DNA from: JACIYW01 sp014359745
GTDB taxonomy: Bacteria > Pseudomonadota > Alphaproteobacteria > Rhodobacterales > Rhodobacteraceae
NCBI GenBank assembly: GCA_050433985.1
Contig: JBNPWE010000048.1
Coordinates: 1 to 11,928, forward strand
Direction: 5' to 3'
DNA length: 11,928 nucleotides
In this document: positions 1-6,682 of the stretch, piece after piece
Position numbering within the stretch: the stretch's first letter is position 1
How the letters are laid out: every line of letters starts with the position of its first letter
The notes under the pieces: model-generated
Databases searched by the model: none
What the model saw: only the letters and a program-made list of their open reading frames with translations
Told to the model about the DNA's origin: nothing
Translations under genes and position numbers: made by a program

Positions 1-2
1 TC

Positions 3-68
3 TTCCCGTCATGGAACGCTCTCATGCGGACCATCGTCACCGGTGTGCCGCCGCCCAAGACAGCTTGA
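3..68 (+). CDS. possible 3' end of an unidentified upstream gene (partial)
   Basis: The frame starting at base 3 is open from the window edge to a TGA at 66-68 and encodes about 21 residues ending in VPPPKTA. Most third positions in this frame are G or C, as in the confirmed genes of the window. The other two forward frames show no such bias and run into sequence that looks non-coding. I do not recognise the peptide, and it is too short to assign a family. The DNA after the stop becomes less GC-rich, as expected for a gene end. It could equally be chance. Confidence 0.22.
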   Translation, partial: FPSWNALMRTIVTGVPPPKTA

Positions 69-221
69 ACCCTTCAACGCCATCGCCAGCCAACCATTCA
101 ATCATAAACACAACTCGCCGACCCCATAGTGAGAACTGCTGGTCGCAGGACAGCCCTTGCGGGCGGGGGCGAATATTGTGATACCATTGCCCGAATGCGC
201 AGCGGCAAAAGCGGGGACACG

Positions 222-662
222 ATGAGCGAGGCAAGCCTGAAATCGGTACGCGGCTTTATCGAATCCATACCGCATGCGCGGGCGCTGGGCATGGTGACGC
301 TTGAACTGGGTGACGGGATCGCCAGGATTTCAATGCCCTACGATGCGCGGCTGGTCGGCGATCCCGAAACCGGGGTCATCCATGGCGGCGCGGTATCGGT
401 GCTGATGGATACCTGCGGTGGTGCCGCGGTGATGAGCCACCGCTCCGAACCCGAGATGACCGCCACCCTTGACCTGCGCATCGATTACATGCGCGCCGCC
501 ACGCCGGGGCAACGCATCACCGCGCGGGCCGAATGCTATCACGTTACCCGGTCGGTCGCCTTCGTGCGCGCCACCGCCACCGATGACGACGCGGCGCGCC
601 CTGTCGCCACCGCGACCGGCGCCTTTGCCATCAACGCCCCCCATGACGGCGGTGCTGCATGA
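222..662 (+). CDS. PaaI/4HBT-family hotdog thioesterase (first of a pair)
   Basis: This 146-residue protein matches the single-domain PaaI-type hotdog thioesterases in length and motifs. Members hydrolyse acyl-CoA or aryl-CoA thioesters in the cytoplasm. The helix-start motif GVIHGG lies at about residues 51-56 and is followed by LMDT, whose Asp63 sits where the family keeps its catalytic Asp or Glu. The later strand LDLRIDYMRAATPG (84-96) is also typical. I chose the ATG at 222 because a purine-rich GGGGA lies just upstream. An in-frame ATG at 195 would add nine residues with no family resemblance. The stop overlaps the next start by 4 nt (ATGA), so translation is probably coupled to the second thioesterase and then to the MATE transporter. 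The natural substrate cannot be read from sequence. The family call is firm, the exact start less so. Confidence 0.85.
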   Translation: MSEASLKSVRGFIESIPHARALGMVTLELGDGIARISMPYDARLVGDPETGVIHGGAVSVLMDTCGGAAVMSHRSEPEMTATLDLRIDYMRAATPGQRITARAECYHVTRSVAFVRATATDDDAARPVATATGAFAINAPHDGGAA

Positions 663-1180
663 GCGCGGGCGCGGGCCGCCCCCGCCCCGAACCGGTGCAG
701 GTGGTCAAGGAACGCCGCGATGCCGCGCTTGCCGCCCTGGTGCACGGCGTGCCCTATATCGGCTTTCTCGGCATCACATTCGACCGGCGTGGCGATGAAT
801 TGACCGGCGTTCTGTCCTATGACGAAAAGCTGATCGGCAATCCGCAGTTGCCCGCGCTGCATGGCGGCGTCACCTCTGCCTTCATGGAGGTGACGGCGAT
901 TATCGGCCTGTCCTGGGCGATTCTGTGGGAAGAGATGGAGGGCGGGCGCCTCGACCCGGGCGCCCTCAACACAGGGAATCTGCCGCGCCTGCCCAAGACC
1001 ATCGATTTCACCGTGGATTATCTTCGCACCGGCCTGCCGCGCGATGCCTATGCGCGGGCGCGCGTCACCCGGTCGGGGCGGCGCTATGCCTCGGTGCATG
1101 TCGAGGCCTGGCAGGACAACCGCGCCCGCCCGTTCGCGCAGGCGACGGGGCATTTCCTGATGCCCGCCCGCGATGGCTGA
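659..1180 (+). CDS. PaaI/4HBT-family hotdog thioesterase (second of a pair)
   Basis: This 173-residue protein is a second, diverged hotdog thioesterase. The core motif PALHGG is at residues 65-70 and is followed by FMEVTA, whose Glu77 replaces the Asp of the upstream copy at the presumed catalytic position. An N-terminal extension of roughly 25 residues and a charged insertion near 90-110 distinguish it from its neighbour, so the two are not a recent duplication. Asp-type and Glu-type active sites side by side suggest different substrates or a hetero-oligomer, which is inference. The start ATG overlaps the preceding stop by 4 nt. The stop lies inside the first codons of the MATE gene (8-nt overlap), which places all three genes in one transcript. 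Confidence 0.85.
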   Translation: MSAGAGRPRPEPVQVVKERRDAALAALVHGVPYIGFLGITFDRRGDELTGVLSYDEKLIGNPQLPALHGGVTSAFMEVTAIIGLSWAILWEEMEGGRLDPGALNTGNLPRLPKTIDFTVDYLRTGLPRDAYARARVTRSGRRYASVHVEAWQDNRARPFAQATGHFLMPARDG

Positions 1181-2507
1181 GCTTGGCGCGCGCGCCCCGG
1201 TCGGGGCGCGGCTGACGCATCGCCGGGTGCTGAACATCGCGCTGCCGATCGTGTTGTCGAATGCGACGATCCCGATTCTGGGTGCGGTGGATACCGGCGT
1301 TGTCGGGCAGTTGGGGCTGGCGGCCCCGATCGGCGCGGTGGGGCTGGGGGCGATCATCCTGACCTCGGTCTACTGGATCTTCGGGTTCCTGCGGATGGGC
1401 ACCTCGGGGCTGGTCGCGCAGGCGCATGGCGCGGGCGACGCGCCCGAGACGGGCGCGATCCTGATGCGCGCGCTGATCATCGGGGCGCTGGCGGGGGCGG
1501 TGTTCGTGCTGGGGCAGGCGGCGCTTTTCGCCGGGGCCTTTGCGATCGCGCCCGCCTCGATCGAGGTCGAATCGCTGGCGCGCGCCTATCTGGGCATCCG
1601 CATCTGGGGCGCGCCCGCGACCATCGCGCTTTATGCCGTCAGCGGCTGGCTGATCGCGACAGAGCGCACGCGCGGGGTGCTGGCCTTGCAGCTTTGGATC
1701 AACGGCGTGAACATCGGGCTGGACCTGGGGTTCGTGATCGGGCTTGGCTTGGGGGTGGAAGGGGTGGCGCTGGCCACGCTGATCGCTGAATGGAGCGGGC
1801 TGGCGCTGGGCCTGTGGCTGTGCCGGGCGGCCTTCGCGGGCGATCAGTGGCGCGACTGGGGCCGCGTGTTCGATGCCGCGCGGCTGCGGCGGATGTGGTC
1901 GGTCAACAGCGATATCATGCTGCGATCGGTGCTGTTGCAGGCCAGTTTCACCAGCTTCCTGTTTTTGGCGGCGGGGTTTGGCGATGTTACGCTGGCCGCC
2001 AATCAGGTGTTGATGCAGTTTCTGAGCATAGCTTCATATGTCCTTGATGGATTTGCCTTTTCGGCGGAATCTCTGGTCGGGCAGGCGGTGGGCGCGCGCG
2101 CGGTGTCGCGGGTGCGGCGGGCGGCGGTTCTGACGGCGGGATGGGGTGTTGGCGCGGCATTCGCGCTGGCCGTGGTGTTCTGGGCGCTTGGCCCCCTGAT
2201 CATCGATGCGATGGCCACCGCCCCCGATGTGCGCGCCGCCGCGCGGGTCTATCTGCCCTGGCTGGTGATCGCGCCGCTGGTCGGGGTTGCAAGCTATATG
2301 TATGATGGCATCTTCATCGGCGCCACGCGCACCCGTGCGATGCGCAACGCGATGGCGGGGTCGGTGGCGATTTATGTCGTGGCACTTCTGGTTCTTGTGC
2401 CGCTGGCTGGCAATCACGGGCTTTGGGCGGCGCTGATGGTTCTCAATGTCGCGCGGGGGCTGTGGATGGCGGCGCTTTATCCCGCGCTTTTGCGGGGCGT
2501 CGCATGA
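1173..2507 (+). CDS. MATE-family multidrug/toxin efflux transporter, DinF-like subfamily
   Basis: This 444-residue inner-membrane protein is almost entirely hydrophobic, with about twelve predicted membrane segments in two halves, the usual size and layout of MATE transporters. Near the N-terminus the stretch NIALPIVLSNATIPILGAVD is followed by TGVVGQLG. Asp40 matches the conserved acidic residue of the DinF branch, which is linked to cation-coupled export in family members. The start at 1173 overlaps the thioesterase stop by 8 nt and has no strong ribosome binding site of its own, so translation probably depends on coupling. An internal start is unlikely because it would remove the first membrane helix. 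Co-transcription with two thioesterases suggests export of a product released from CoA or another thioester carrier, which is inference. DinF proteins of other bacteria sit near lexA; no lexA is visible here. Confidence 0.92.
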   Translation: MAELGARAPVGARLTHRRVLNIALPIVLSNATIPILGAVDTGVVGQLGLAAPIGAVGLGAIILTSVYWIFGFLRMGTSGLVAQAHGAGDAPETGAILMRALIIGALAGAVFVLGQAALFAGAFAIAPASIEVESLARAYLGIRIWGAPATIALYAVSGWLIATERTRGVLALQLWINGVNIGLDLGFVIGLGLGVEGVALATLIAEWSGLALGLWLCRAAFAGDQWRDWGRVFDAARLRRMWSVNSDIMLRSVLLQASFTSFLFLAAGFGDVTLAANQVLMQFLSIASYVLDGFAFSAESLVGQAVGARAVSRVRRAAVLTAGWGVGAAFALAVVFWALGPLIIDAMATAPDVRAAARVYLPWLVIAPLVGVASYMYDGIFIGATRTRAMRNAMAGSVAIYVVALLVLVPLAGNHGLWAALMVLNVARGLWMAALYPALLRGVA

Positions 2508-2592
2508 GGCGGCTGTCCCTGGAAACAGGGTTTGGGGCAACAGTTACTGGGCCGGGAAACCGGCCACAGGGTTGGAAAGGTTCGGCGTCCGG
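2508..2592 (+). promoter_or_regulatory. structured leader with two GAAA-tetraloop hairpins before murD
   Basis: The spacer between the MATE stop and murD contains two consecutive hairpins. The first pairs CCCTG (2517-2521) with CAGGG (2526-2530) around GAAA. The second pairs GGCCGG (2550-2555) with CCGGCC (2560-2565) around GAAA, and extends by CTG (2547-2549) with CAG (2567-2569) past a single bulged A at 2566. A GGAAAGG at 2574-2580 follows and may be the murD ribosome binding site, though its 12-nt spacing is long. Neither hairpin has a T-tract, so intrinsic termination is unlikely. They could form a 5' UTR element or stabilise an mRNA end after processing. I match it to no known riboswitch class. 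Confidence 0.5.
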
Positions 2593-3999
2593 ATGATAGC
2601 GGTTCAGGGGTTTGAAGGGCAGTCGGTGGCGGTGCTGGGGCTGGGCCGGTCGGGGCTGGCCACGGCGCGGGCGCTGGCGGCGGGGGGCGCGCAGGTTCTG
2701 GCCTGGGATGACGGCGCCGAGGCGCGCGCCCGCGCCGGGGCCGAGGGGTTCTCGCTGCGGGATCCGGGCCGGGCGGGCGCCTTTGACGATGTGGCGGCGC
2801 TGATCGTGTCGCCGGGGATCGCGCATCTTTATCCCGCGCCGCATCCCGCGATCACGGCGGCGCTGCGCGCGGGCGTGCCGGTCGATAATGACGTGGGGCT
2901 GTTCTTTCGGTCTTTCGCCACGGATGACTGGGACGGGTTCGATCAGGCGCCCAAGGTGGTGGCCGTGACCGGATCGAACGGCAAATCCACCACCACGGCG
3001 CTGATCCACCATGTGCTCGCCTTCGCCGGGCGCCCGGTGCAGATGGGCGGCAATATCGGCACCGGGGTTCTGTCGCTGGAACCGGGGGTCGATGGCGGTG
3101 TGGTGGTGCTGGAACTGTCCAGCTATCAGACCGAACTGGCGCGGGCGCTGACCCCCGATATCGCGGTGTTCACCAACCTATCCCCCGATCATCTTGACCG
3201 GCACGGCGGCCTTGGCGGCTATTTTGCCGCCAAGCGGCGGCTGTTCGCCGAGGGCGGGCCGGATCGCGCCATCATCGGCGTGGACGAGGTCGAGGGGCTG
3301 TTCCTCGCCGGTCAGATGGCCGAGGGGCGCGGCGATGACCGGGTGATCCGCATCTCCTGCACGCAAAAACCCGGCGGGCCGGGCTGGTCGGTTTTCGCGC
3401 GCAAGGGGTTTCTGGCGGAATGGCGCAACGGGCGGCAGGCGGCGGCCTGCGATCTGCGCGCGGTGCGCGGCCTGCCGGGGGCGCATAATCACCAGAACGC
3501 CTGCGCGGCCTGGGCCGTCTGCCGCACCCTGGGCCTGGCGCCGAAGCTGATCGAGGCGGCGTTTCACAGCTTTGCCGGGTTGCCGCATCGCAGCCAGATC
3601 GTGGCCGAGGCGGGCGGGGTGGTGTTTGTCAACGATTCCAAGGCCACCAATGTGGATAGCGCCGCGCAGGCCCTGCGGGCGTTCCCGCGCATCCGCTGGA
3701 TTGCCGGGGGCCTTGGCAAGGACGGCGGGATCGCGCCGCTGGCCTCTGATCTGGGCGCGGTGGCCAAGGCTTATCTGATCGGCCATTCGGCGCGCGATTT
3801 TGCCCTGCAACTGGGCGCCACGCCCTGTGATATCTGCGAAACCATGGACATTGCCGTGACCCGCGCCGCCGCCGATGCCGAACCGGGCGATACCGTGCTT
3901 CTGGCCCCGGCGGCCGCGTCTTTCGATCAGTACCGCGATTTCGAGGCGCGCGGCGATGATTTCATCGCCCAGGTCCGCCGGGTGCTGGCCGCGCCCTGA
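2593..3999 (+). CDS. murD: UDP-N-acetylmuramoyl-L-alanine--D-glutamate ligase
   Basis: MurD adds D-glutamate to UDP-MurNAc-L-Ala using ATP, a cytoplasmic step of peptidoglycan precursor synthesis. At 468 residues it fits the family. The N-terminal Rossmann-like domain begins with VAVLGLGRSG (12-21). The ATP-binding loop TGSNGKST is at 126-133, followed by ELSSYQ (174-179) and TNLSPDHLDRHG (194-205). The C-terminal domain carries NDSKATN (347-353), GGLGKDGG (372-379) and LLAPAAASFDQYRDFEARG (436-454). All expected ligand-binding and catalytic motifs are present. I chose ATG 2593 over upstream in-frame codons because family homology starts at MIAVQGFEG, and the longer frame only overlaps the MATE gene. 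Unlike the usual dcw cluster, mraY and ftsW are not adjacent: a MATE gene lies upstream and a convergent map gene downstream. Confidence 0.97.
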   Translation: MIAVQGFEGQSVAVLGLGRSGLATARALAAGGAQVLAWDDGAEARARAGAEGFSLRDPGRAGAFDDVAALIVSPGIAHLYPAPHPAITAALRAGVPVDNDVGLFFRSFATDDWDGFDQAPKVVAVTGSNGKSTTTALIHHVLAFAGRPVQMGGNIGTGVLSLEPGVDGGVVVLELSSYQTELARALTPDIAVFTNLSPDHLDRHGGLGGYFAAKRRLFAEGGPDRAIIGVDEVEGLFLAGQMAEGRGDDRVIRISCTQKPGGPGWSVFARKGFLAEWRNGRQAAACDLRAVRGLPGAHNHQNACAAWAVCRTLGLAPKLIEAAFHSFAGLPHRSQIVAEAGGVVFVNDSKATNVDSAAQALRAFPRIRWIAGGLGKDGGIAPLASDLGAVAKAYLIGHSARDFALQLGATPCDICETMDIAVTRAAADAEPGDTVLLAPAAASFDQYRDFEARGDDFIAQVRRVLAAP

Positions 4000-4000
4000 T

Positions 4001-4017
4001 CGCCCCCGGTGCGGGCG
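4001..4017 (+). terminator. short GC hairpin just after murD, weak terminator candidate
   Basis: CGCCC (4001-4005) can pair with GGGCG (4013-4017) around a 7-nt loop, one base after the murD stop. Only GTTGG follows and there is no T-run, so any termination would be weak or Rho-assisted. The position right after the stop is the main support. Confidence 0.25.
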
Positions 4018-4085
4018 GTTGGCAATCCGTGGCGCCTGTTGCGGACAATCAGTCGCGCACACCAAGCGCAAAAGAAAACGCTGTT

Positions 4086-4111
4086 CCCATCCTCTCGAAA
4101 TAAATACTCAA
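4086..4111 (-). repeat. dispersed intergenic repeat, copy 1 (minus strand)
   Basis: Read on the minus strand, this stretch runs from TTGAGTATTT to GAGAGGATGGG. It matches 11255-11279 on the plus strand at 24 of 25 positions. It lies downstream of the minus-strand map gene and outside any credible coding frame. Its length, AT-rich core and position after a gene suggest a short dispersed intergenic repeat rather than a gene fragment. Confidence 0.65.
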
Positions 4112-4174
4112 ATCCCGCGCCCGCCATACGCGCACCGGTCAGGGGAATGGCTCCGTTTGGCCGAATTCCGCTGT

Positions 4175-4199
4175 AGGGTGCGCATTCATTGCGCACCCT
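4175..4199. terminator. strong 10-bp hairpin between convergent murD and map, likely terminator
   Basis: AGGGTGCGCA (4175-4184) pairs perfectly with TGCGCACCCT (4190-4199) around a 5-nt loop (TTCAT). It begins 7 nt after the map stop on the minus strand. On the plus strand it is followed by TGTTTCC, a modest T-rich tail, so it may act in both directions between the converging genes. The same GGTGCGC type of palindrome is, from memory, common between genes in related bacteria and may be a repeat family used as a terminator. Confidence 0.55.
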
Positions 4200-4206
4200 T
4201 GTTTCC

Positions 4207-5058
4207 TCAGCTCTGCCCAGGATGGAACAGTCCGGCGGGCGACAGGGTGAAAATCTCGCACCCCCCGGCGGTCACGCCGACCGAATGTTCGAACTGCGCC
4301 GACAGCGACTTGTCGCGGGTGATCGCCGTCCAGTCATCGGCCAGAACCTTCGTTTCGGGGCGGCCAAGGTTCAGCATCGGCTCGATCGTGAAAAACATCC
4401 CCTCTTCCAGCACCGCGCCGGTGCCGGGTCGGCCGTAATGCAGCACATTGGGCGGCGCGTGAAACACCCGGCCCAACCCGTGGCCGCAGAAATCGCGCAC
4501 CACCGACATGCGCTCTGCCTCGGCATAGGTCTGAATGGCATGGCCGATATCGCCGAATGTGTTGCCGGGCCTGACCGCGTCGATACCGCGCATCAGCGAT
4601 TCATGCGTCACATCGATCAGCCGCCGCGCATAGGGTTTCGGCGTGCCCGCCACATACATGCGCGAGGTGTCGCCAAACCAGCCATCCACGATCACCGTGA
4701 CATCGATATTCAGGATATCGCCATCCACCAGCACATCGTTGCCGCGCGGGCGGCGTTCGTGTTTGCTGGCCGGGATATCCGATCCCGGAATGCCGTGGCA
4801 CACGACATGGTTGACCGAAATGCACGACGCATGCTGATAACCCCGATAGCCGATCGTGGCCGACCGGGCGCCCGCCTCGGCCACTTTGCGGGTGATGAAA
4901 CCGTCGATCATGCCGGTGGTCGCACCCGGCTGCACCAGGGGGCCCACCGCGTCGAGTATCTCGGCCGCAAGGCGGCCGGCGCGCCGCATCCCGTCGAAAT
5001 CGCCGGGTTCGTAAATTCTGATGCCATCCCTGGTCAGGCGGCCGCGCGGATCGTCCAC
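4207..5058 (-). CDS. map: type I methionine aminopeptidase
   Basis: This enzyme removes the initiator methionine from nascent proteins in the cytoplasm using a two-metal site. All five metal ligands are visible: Asp119 (in NIDVTV), Asp130 (in FGDTS), His193 (in CGHGLG), Glu226 (in FTIEPM) and Glu257 (in FEHSV). The substrate His88 is in CHGIP. I chose the GTG at 5058, giving 283 residues, because GGAG lies 6 nt upstream and family similarity starts at about DDPRGRLTRDGI. The longer open frame to 5223 has no such support. Between HGIP and DGDILNID there are about 13 more residues than in E. coli MetAP, including a charged KHERRPRGN stretch, so a surface loop is enlarged. The gene is divergent from the cinA-like gene and convergent with murD. 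Confidence 0.95.
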   Translation of the reverse strand: MDDPRGRLTRDGIRIYEPGDFDGMRRAGRLAAEILDAVGPLVQPGATTGMIDGFITRKVAEAGARSATIGYRGYQHASCISVNHVVCHGIPGSDIPASKHERRPRGNDVLVDGDILNIDVTVIVDGWFGDTSRMYVAGTPKPYARRLIDVTHESLMRGIDAVRPGNTFGDIGHAIQTYAEAERMSVVRDFCGHGLGRVFHAPPNVLHYGRPGTGAVLEEGMFFTIEPMLNLGRPETKVLADDWTAITRDKSLSAQFEHSVGVTAGGCEIFTLSPAGLFHPGQS

Positions 5059-5069
5059 CGGGTGCTCCG

Positions 5070-5093
5070 TTCGTTGCGATGCTTCGTTGCGAT
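5070..5093. repeat. perfect 11-bp direct repeat in the map leader
   Basis: TTCGTTGCGAT occurs at 5070-5080 and again at 5083-5093, separated by GC (13-bp period). On the minus strand this reads ATCGCAACGAA twice and ends just before the GGAG ribosome binding site of map. It could be a tandem operator, an mRNA leader element, or a small slippage duplication. Confidence 0.6.
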
Positions 5094-5177
5094 ACCGGGT
5101 TAGATACGCAATCGCGCCACGAATTGCCAGAGGGCAGGGCCAGAGGTCCGGATTTTTGGCCAGGGTGTGTGGGGGCT

Positions 5178-5205
5178 TTGAAACGTCAGACCGACGGCCT
5201 ATAGA
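5178..5205 (+). promoter_or_regulatory. predicted sigma-70-type promoter for the cinA-like gene
   Basis: TTGAAA (5178-5183) is one mismatch from the -35 consensus. TATAGA (5200-5205) shares four bases with the -10 consensus, and the spacer is 16 nt. It sits about 30 nt upstream of the start codon in the divergent gap, the expected place for a promoter serving the downstream plus-strand genes. The prediction rests on pattern match alone. Confidence 0.5.
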
Positions 5206-5234
5206 ACGGATGCGACAGCTCAAGGAGTGTTCAG

Positions 5235-5966
5235 ATGCCGAATCCCACCGCCGCCATGCTTGTGATCGGGGATGAAATCCTGTCGGGACGGACCCGCGAT
5301 GCCAATATGCATTTTCTGGCCGGGGCGCTGACCGGGCATGGCATATCGCTGCAAGAGGTGCGCATCGTCATGGATGATCACGCCGCGATCGTGGCGGCGT
5401 TGAACGCGCTGCGGGCGGGGTTCGACCATGTGTTCACCTCGGGCGGGATCGGGCCCACCCATGATGATATCACCGCCGACGCGGTGGCGGCGGCTTTCGC
5501 GGTGCCCATCGATGTGCGCGATGACGCGCGCGCGATCCTGGCCGAGCGCTGCGAACGGGTGGGGATCGACCTGAACGAGGCGCGGCTGCGCATGGCGCGC
5601 ATTCCCCAGGGCGCCACCCTGATCGACAACCCGGTGTCGGGCGCGCCGGGGTTCCGGATCGGCAATGTGTATGTGATGGCCGGGGTGCCGAACATCTTTC
5701 AGGCGATGGTCGCCTCGGTTCTGCCCACGCTGACCGGGGGCGCGCCGCTTTTGTCGCAAAGCCTGCGCGTCAACCGGGCCGAGGGTGAAATCGCCGGCCC
5801 GCTGCGCGATCTTGCCGCGGAATTCGACGATCTGTCGTTCGGGTCGTATCCCTTCGTGCGCGATGGCGCATATGGGGCCAATATCGTGGTGCGCGGCAGC
5901 GATGGCGCGCGCCTTGATGCCGCGATGGTGCGCTTGCAGGCGCTGTTTCCCGGAGCGATCCGATGA
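5235..5966 (+). CDS. CinA N-terminal-type MoaB-fold protein (molybdopterin-binding-like domain), no amidase domain
   Basis: This 243-residue cytoplasmic protein has the MoaB/MogA-like fold found at the N-terminus of CinA. The motifs are MLVIGDEILSGRTRDAN (8-24) and TSGGIGPTHDDIT (68-80), the second being the typical nucleotide or molybdopterin-binding loop of the fold. Full CinA proteins add a C-terminal nicotinamide-nucleotide amidase domain, which is absent here. The COG1058 domain of CinA has been linked to ADP-ribose pyrophosphatase activity in the NAD salvage setting, so that role is possible but unproven here. A strong AAGGAG lies 7 nt before the ATG, downstream of a predicted promoter. 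The stop overlaps the next gene by 4 nt. Despite its name and annotation history, no molybdenum-cofactor genes are adjacent; the molybdoenzyme operon lies 2.5 kb downstream. Confidence 0.9.
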   Translation: MPNPTAAMLVIGDEILSGRTRDANMHFLAGALTGHGISLQEVRIVMDDHAAIVAALNALRAGFDHVFTSGGIGPTHDDITADAVAAAFAVPIDVRDDARAILAERCERVGIDLNEARLRMARIPQGATLIDNPVSGAPGFRIGNVYVMAGVPNIFQAMVASVLPTLTGGAPLLSQSLRVNRAEGEIAGPLRDLAAEFDDLSFGSYPFVRDGAYGANIVVRGSDGARLDAAMVRLQALFPGAIR

Positions 5967-6682
5967 TCGTGCCGGCCCCCCGCCTTGATCAGGCGCTTGA
6001 TGCCACCTGGCCCGCCGCCGCAACCCGCGCCTGCGGGCCGTTTACCCTGCGCGAAGGCCGGGGCGGCGGCAAGCGGGTGTCGGCCGCCACGCTTGACGCG
6101 GCAAGCTTTGACGCGGCCGATCTTGACGCGGCAGAGGCGGGGATGGCCGCGCTTGGGCAGGGCGCGCTGTTTCGGGTCCGCGCGGGCGACACGGGGCTTG
6201 ACGCGGCGCTTGCGGCGCGCGGCTACGGCATTGTCGATCCGGTGATGATCCATGCCGGGCCGGTGGCCGATGTGGCGGGGCCGGGGGCCGAACCCATGTC
6301 GGCCTTTACCATCTGGCCAAGGCTGAAAATCTCTGAAGACATCTGGGCCGCCTGCGGCATCGGCCCCGAACGGCTGGCGGTGATGGACAGGGTGAGCCAG
6401 CCCAGAACCACGATCCTGTCGCGCCGCGCCGACCGGGCGGTGGGCATGGCCTTTGTGGCGCTGGCGGGCGATATCGCGATGATCCACGCGATAGAGGTGC
6501 TGCCTGCGTGGCGTCGGCAAGGTTCCGCCGTCAACATGATGCGGGCGGCGGCGGTCTGGGCACAGGATCATGGGGCGCAAACCCTTGCTTGTGCGGTGAC
6601 ATCGGCGAACACCGGCGCCCGGGCGCTCTATGCTTCCCTGAACATGCAAAATGTGGGATACTACCACTATAGAGCGAAATAA
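5963..6682 (+). CDS. GNAT-family N-acetyltransferase
   Basis: The C-terminal half carries the GNAT acetyl-CoA-binding signature: IEVLPAWRRQGSAVNMM (177-193), with the R/QxxGxG/A-type loop in WRRQGSAV, and then NTGARALYASLNM (216-228) and GYYHYR (232-237). It should transfer an acetyl group from acetyl-CoA to an amine; the acceptor is unknown. The N-terminal half (1-110) is poorly conserved, alanine-rich and contains the tandem repeat described separately. Starts with ATGA overlap with the cinA-like gene, so the two are co-translated. At 239 residues it is longer than a minimal single GNAT domain, and the first half may be a degenerate second GNAT lobe. The family assignment is confident; function is open. 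Confidence 0.87.
   Translation: MIVPAPRLDQALDATWPAAATRACGPFTLREGRGGGKRVSAATLDAASFDAADLDAAEAGMAALGQGALFRVRAGDTGLDAALAARGYGIVDPVMIHAGPVADVAGPGAEPMSAFTIWPRLKISEDIWAACGIGPERLAVMDRVSQPRTTILSRRADRAVGMAFVALAGDIAMIHAIEVLPAWRRQGSAVNMMRAAAVWAQDHGAQTLACAVTSANTGARALYASLNMQNVGYYHYRAK
6093..6132 (+). repeat. in-frame 15-bp tandem repeat inside the GNAT gene
   Basis: TTGACGCGGC recurs at 6093, 6108 and 6123, exactly 15 bp (five codons) apart. A fourth copy at 6198 is still in phase, since 75 bp is five periods. The protein reads LDAAS, FDAAD, LDAAE, and later LDAAL. The pattern suggests slipped-strand expansion in the variable N-terminal region. It does not fit the pentapeptide-repeat consensus. Confidence 0.7.

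Noticed and set aside
37..292. Two short minus-strand open frames near the left edge
   Set aside because: They overlap the thioesterase start region and each other, with no ribosome binding site or recognisable motif.
539..1357. 272-codon minus-strand frame over the thioesterases and MATE start
   Set aside because: The opposite strand encodes intact hotdog motifs and overlapping starts; the minus product is repetitive and unrecognisable.
2446..2592. N-terminal extension of murD to an ATG inside the MATE gene
   Set aside because: Those codons overlap the MATE reading frame and the hairpin region; MurD homology begins at the ATG at 2593.
5059..5223. N-terminal extension of methionine aminopeptidase to the ATG at 5223
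   Set aside because: It would run through the divergent promoter region, and family similarity and a GGAG site both point to the GTG at 5058.
6093..6132. Pentapeptide-repeat protein domain in the GNAT N-terminus
   Set aside because: The five-residue period is real, but residues do not follow the A(D/N)LxX consensus and only three adjacent units exist.
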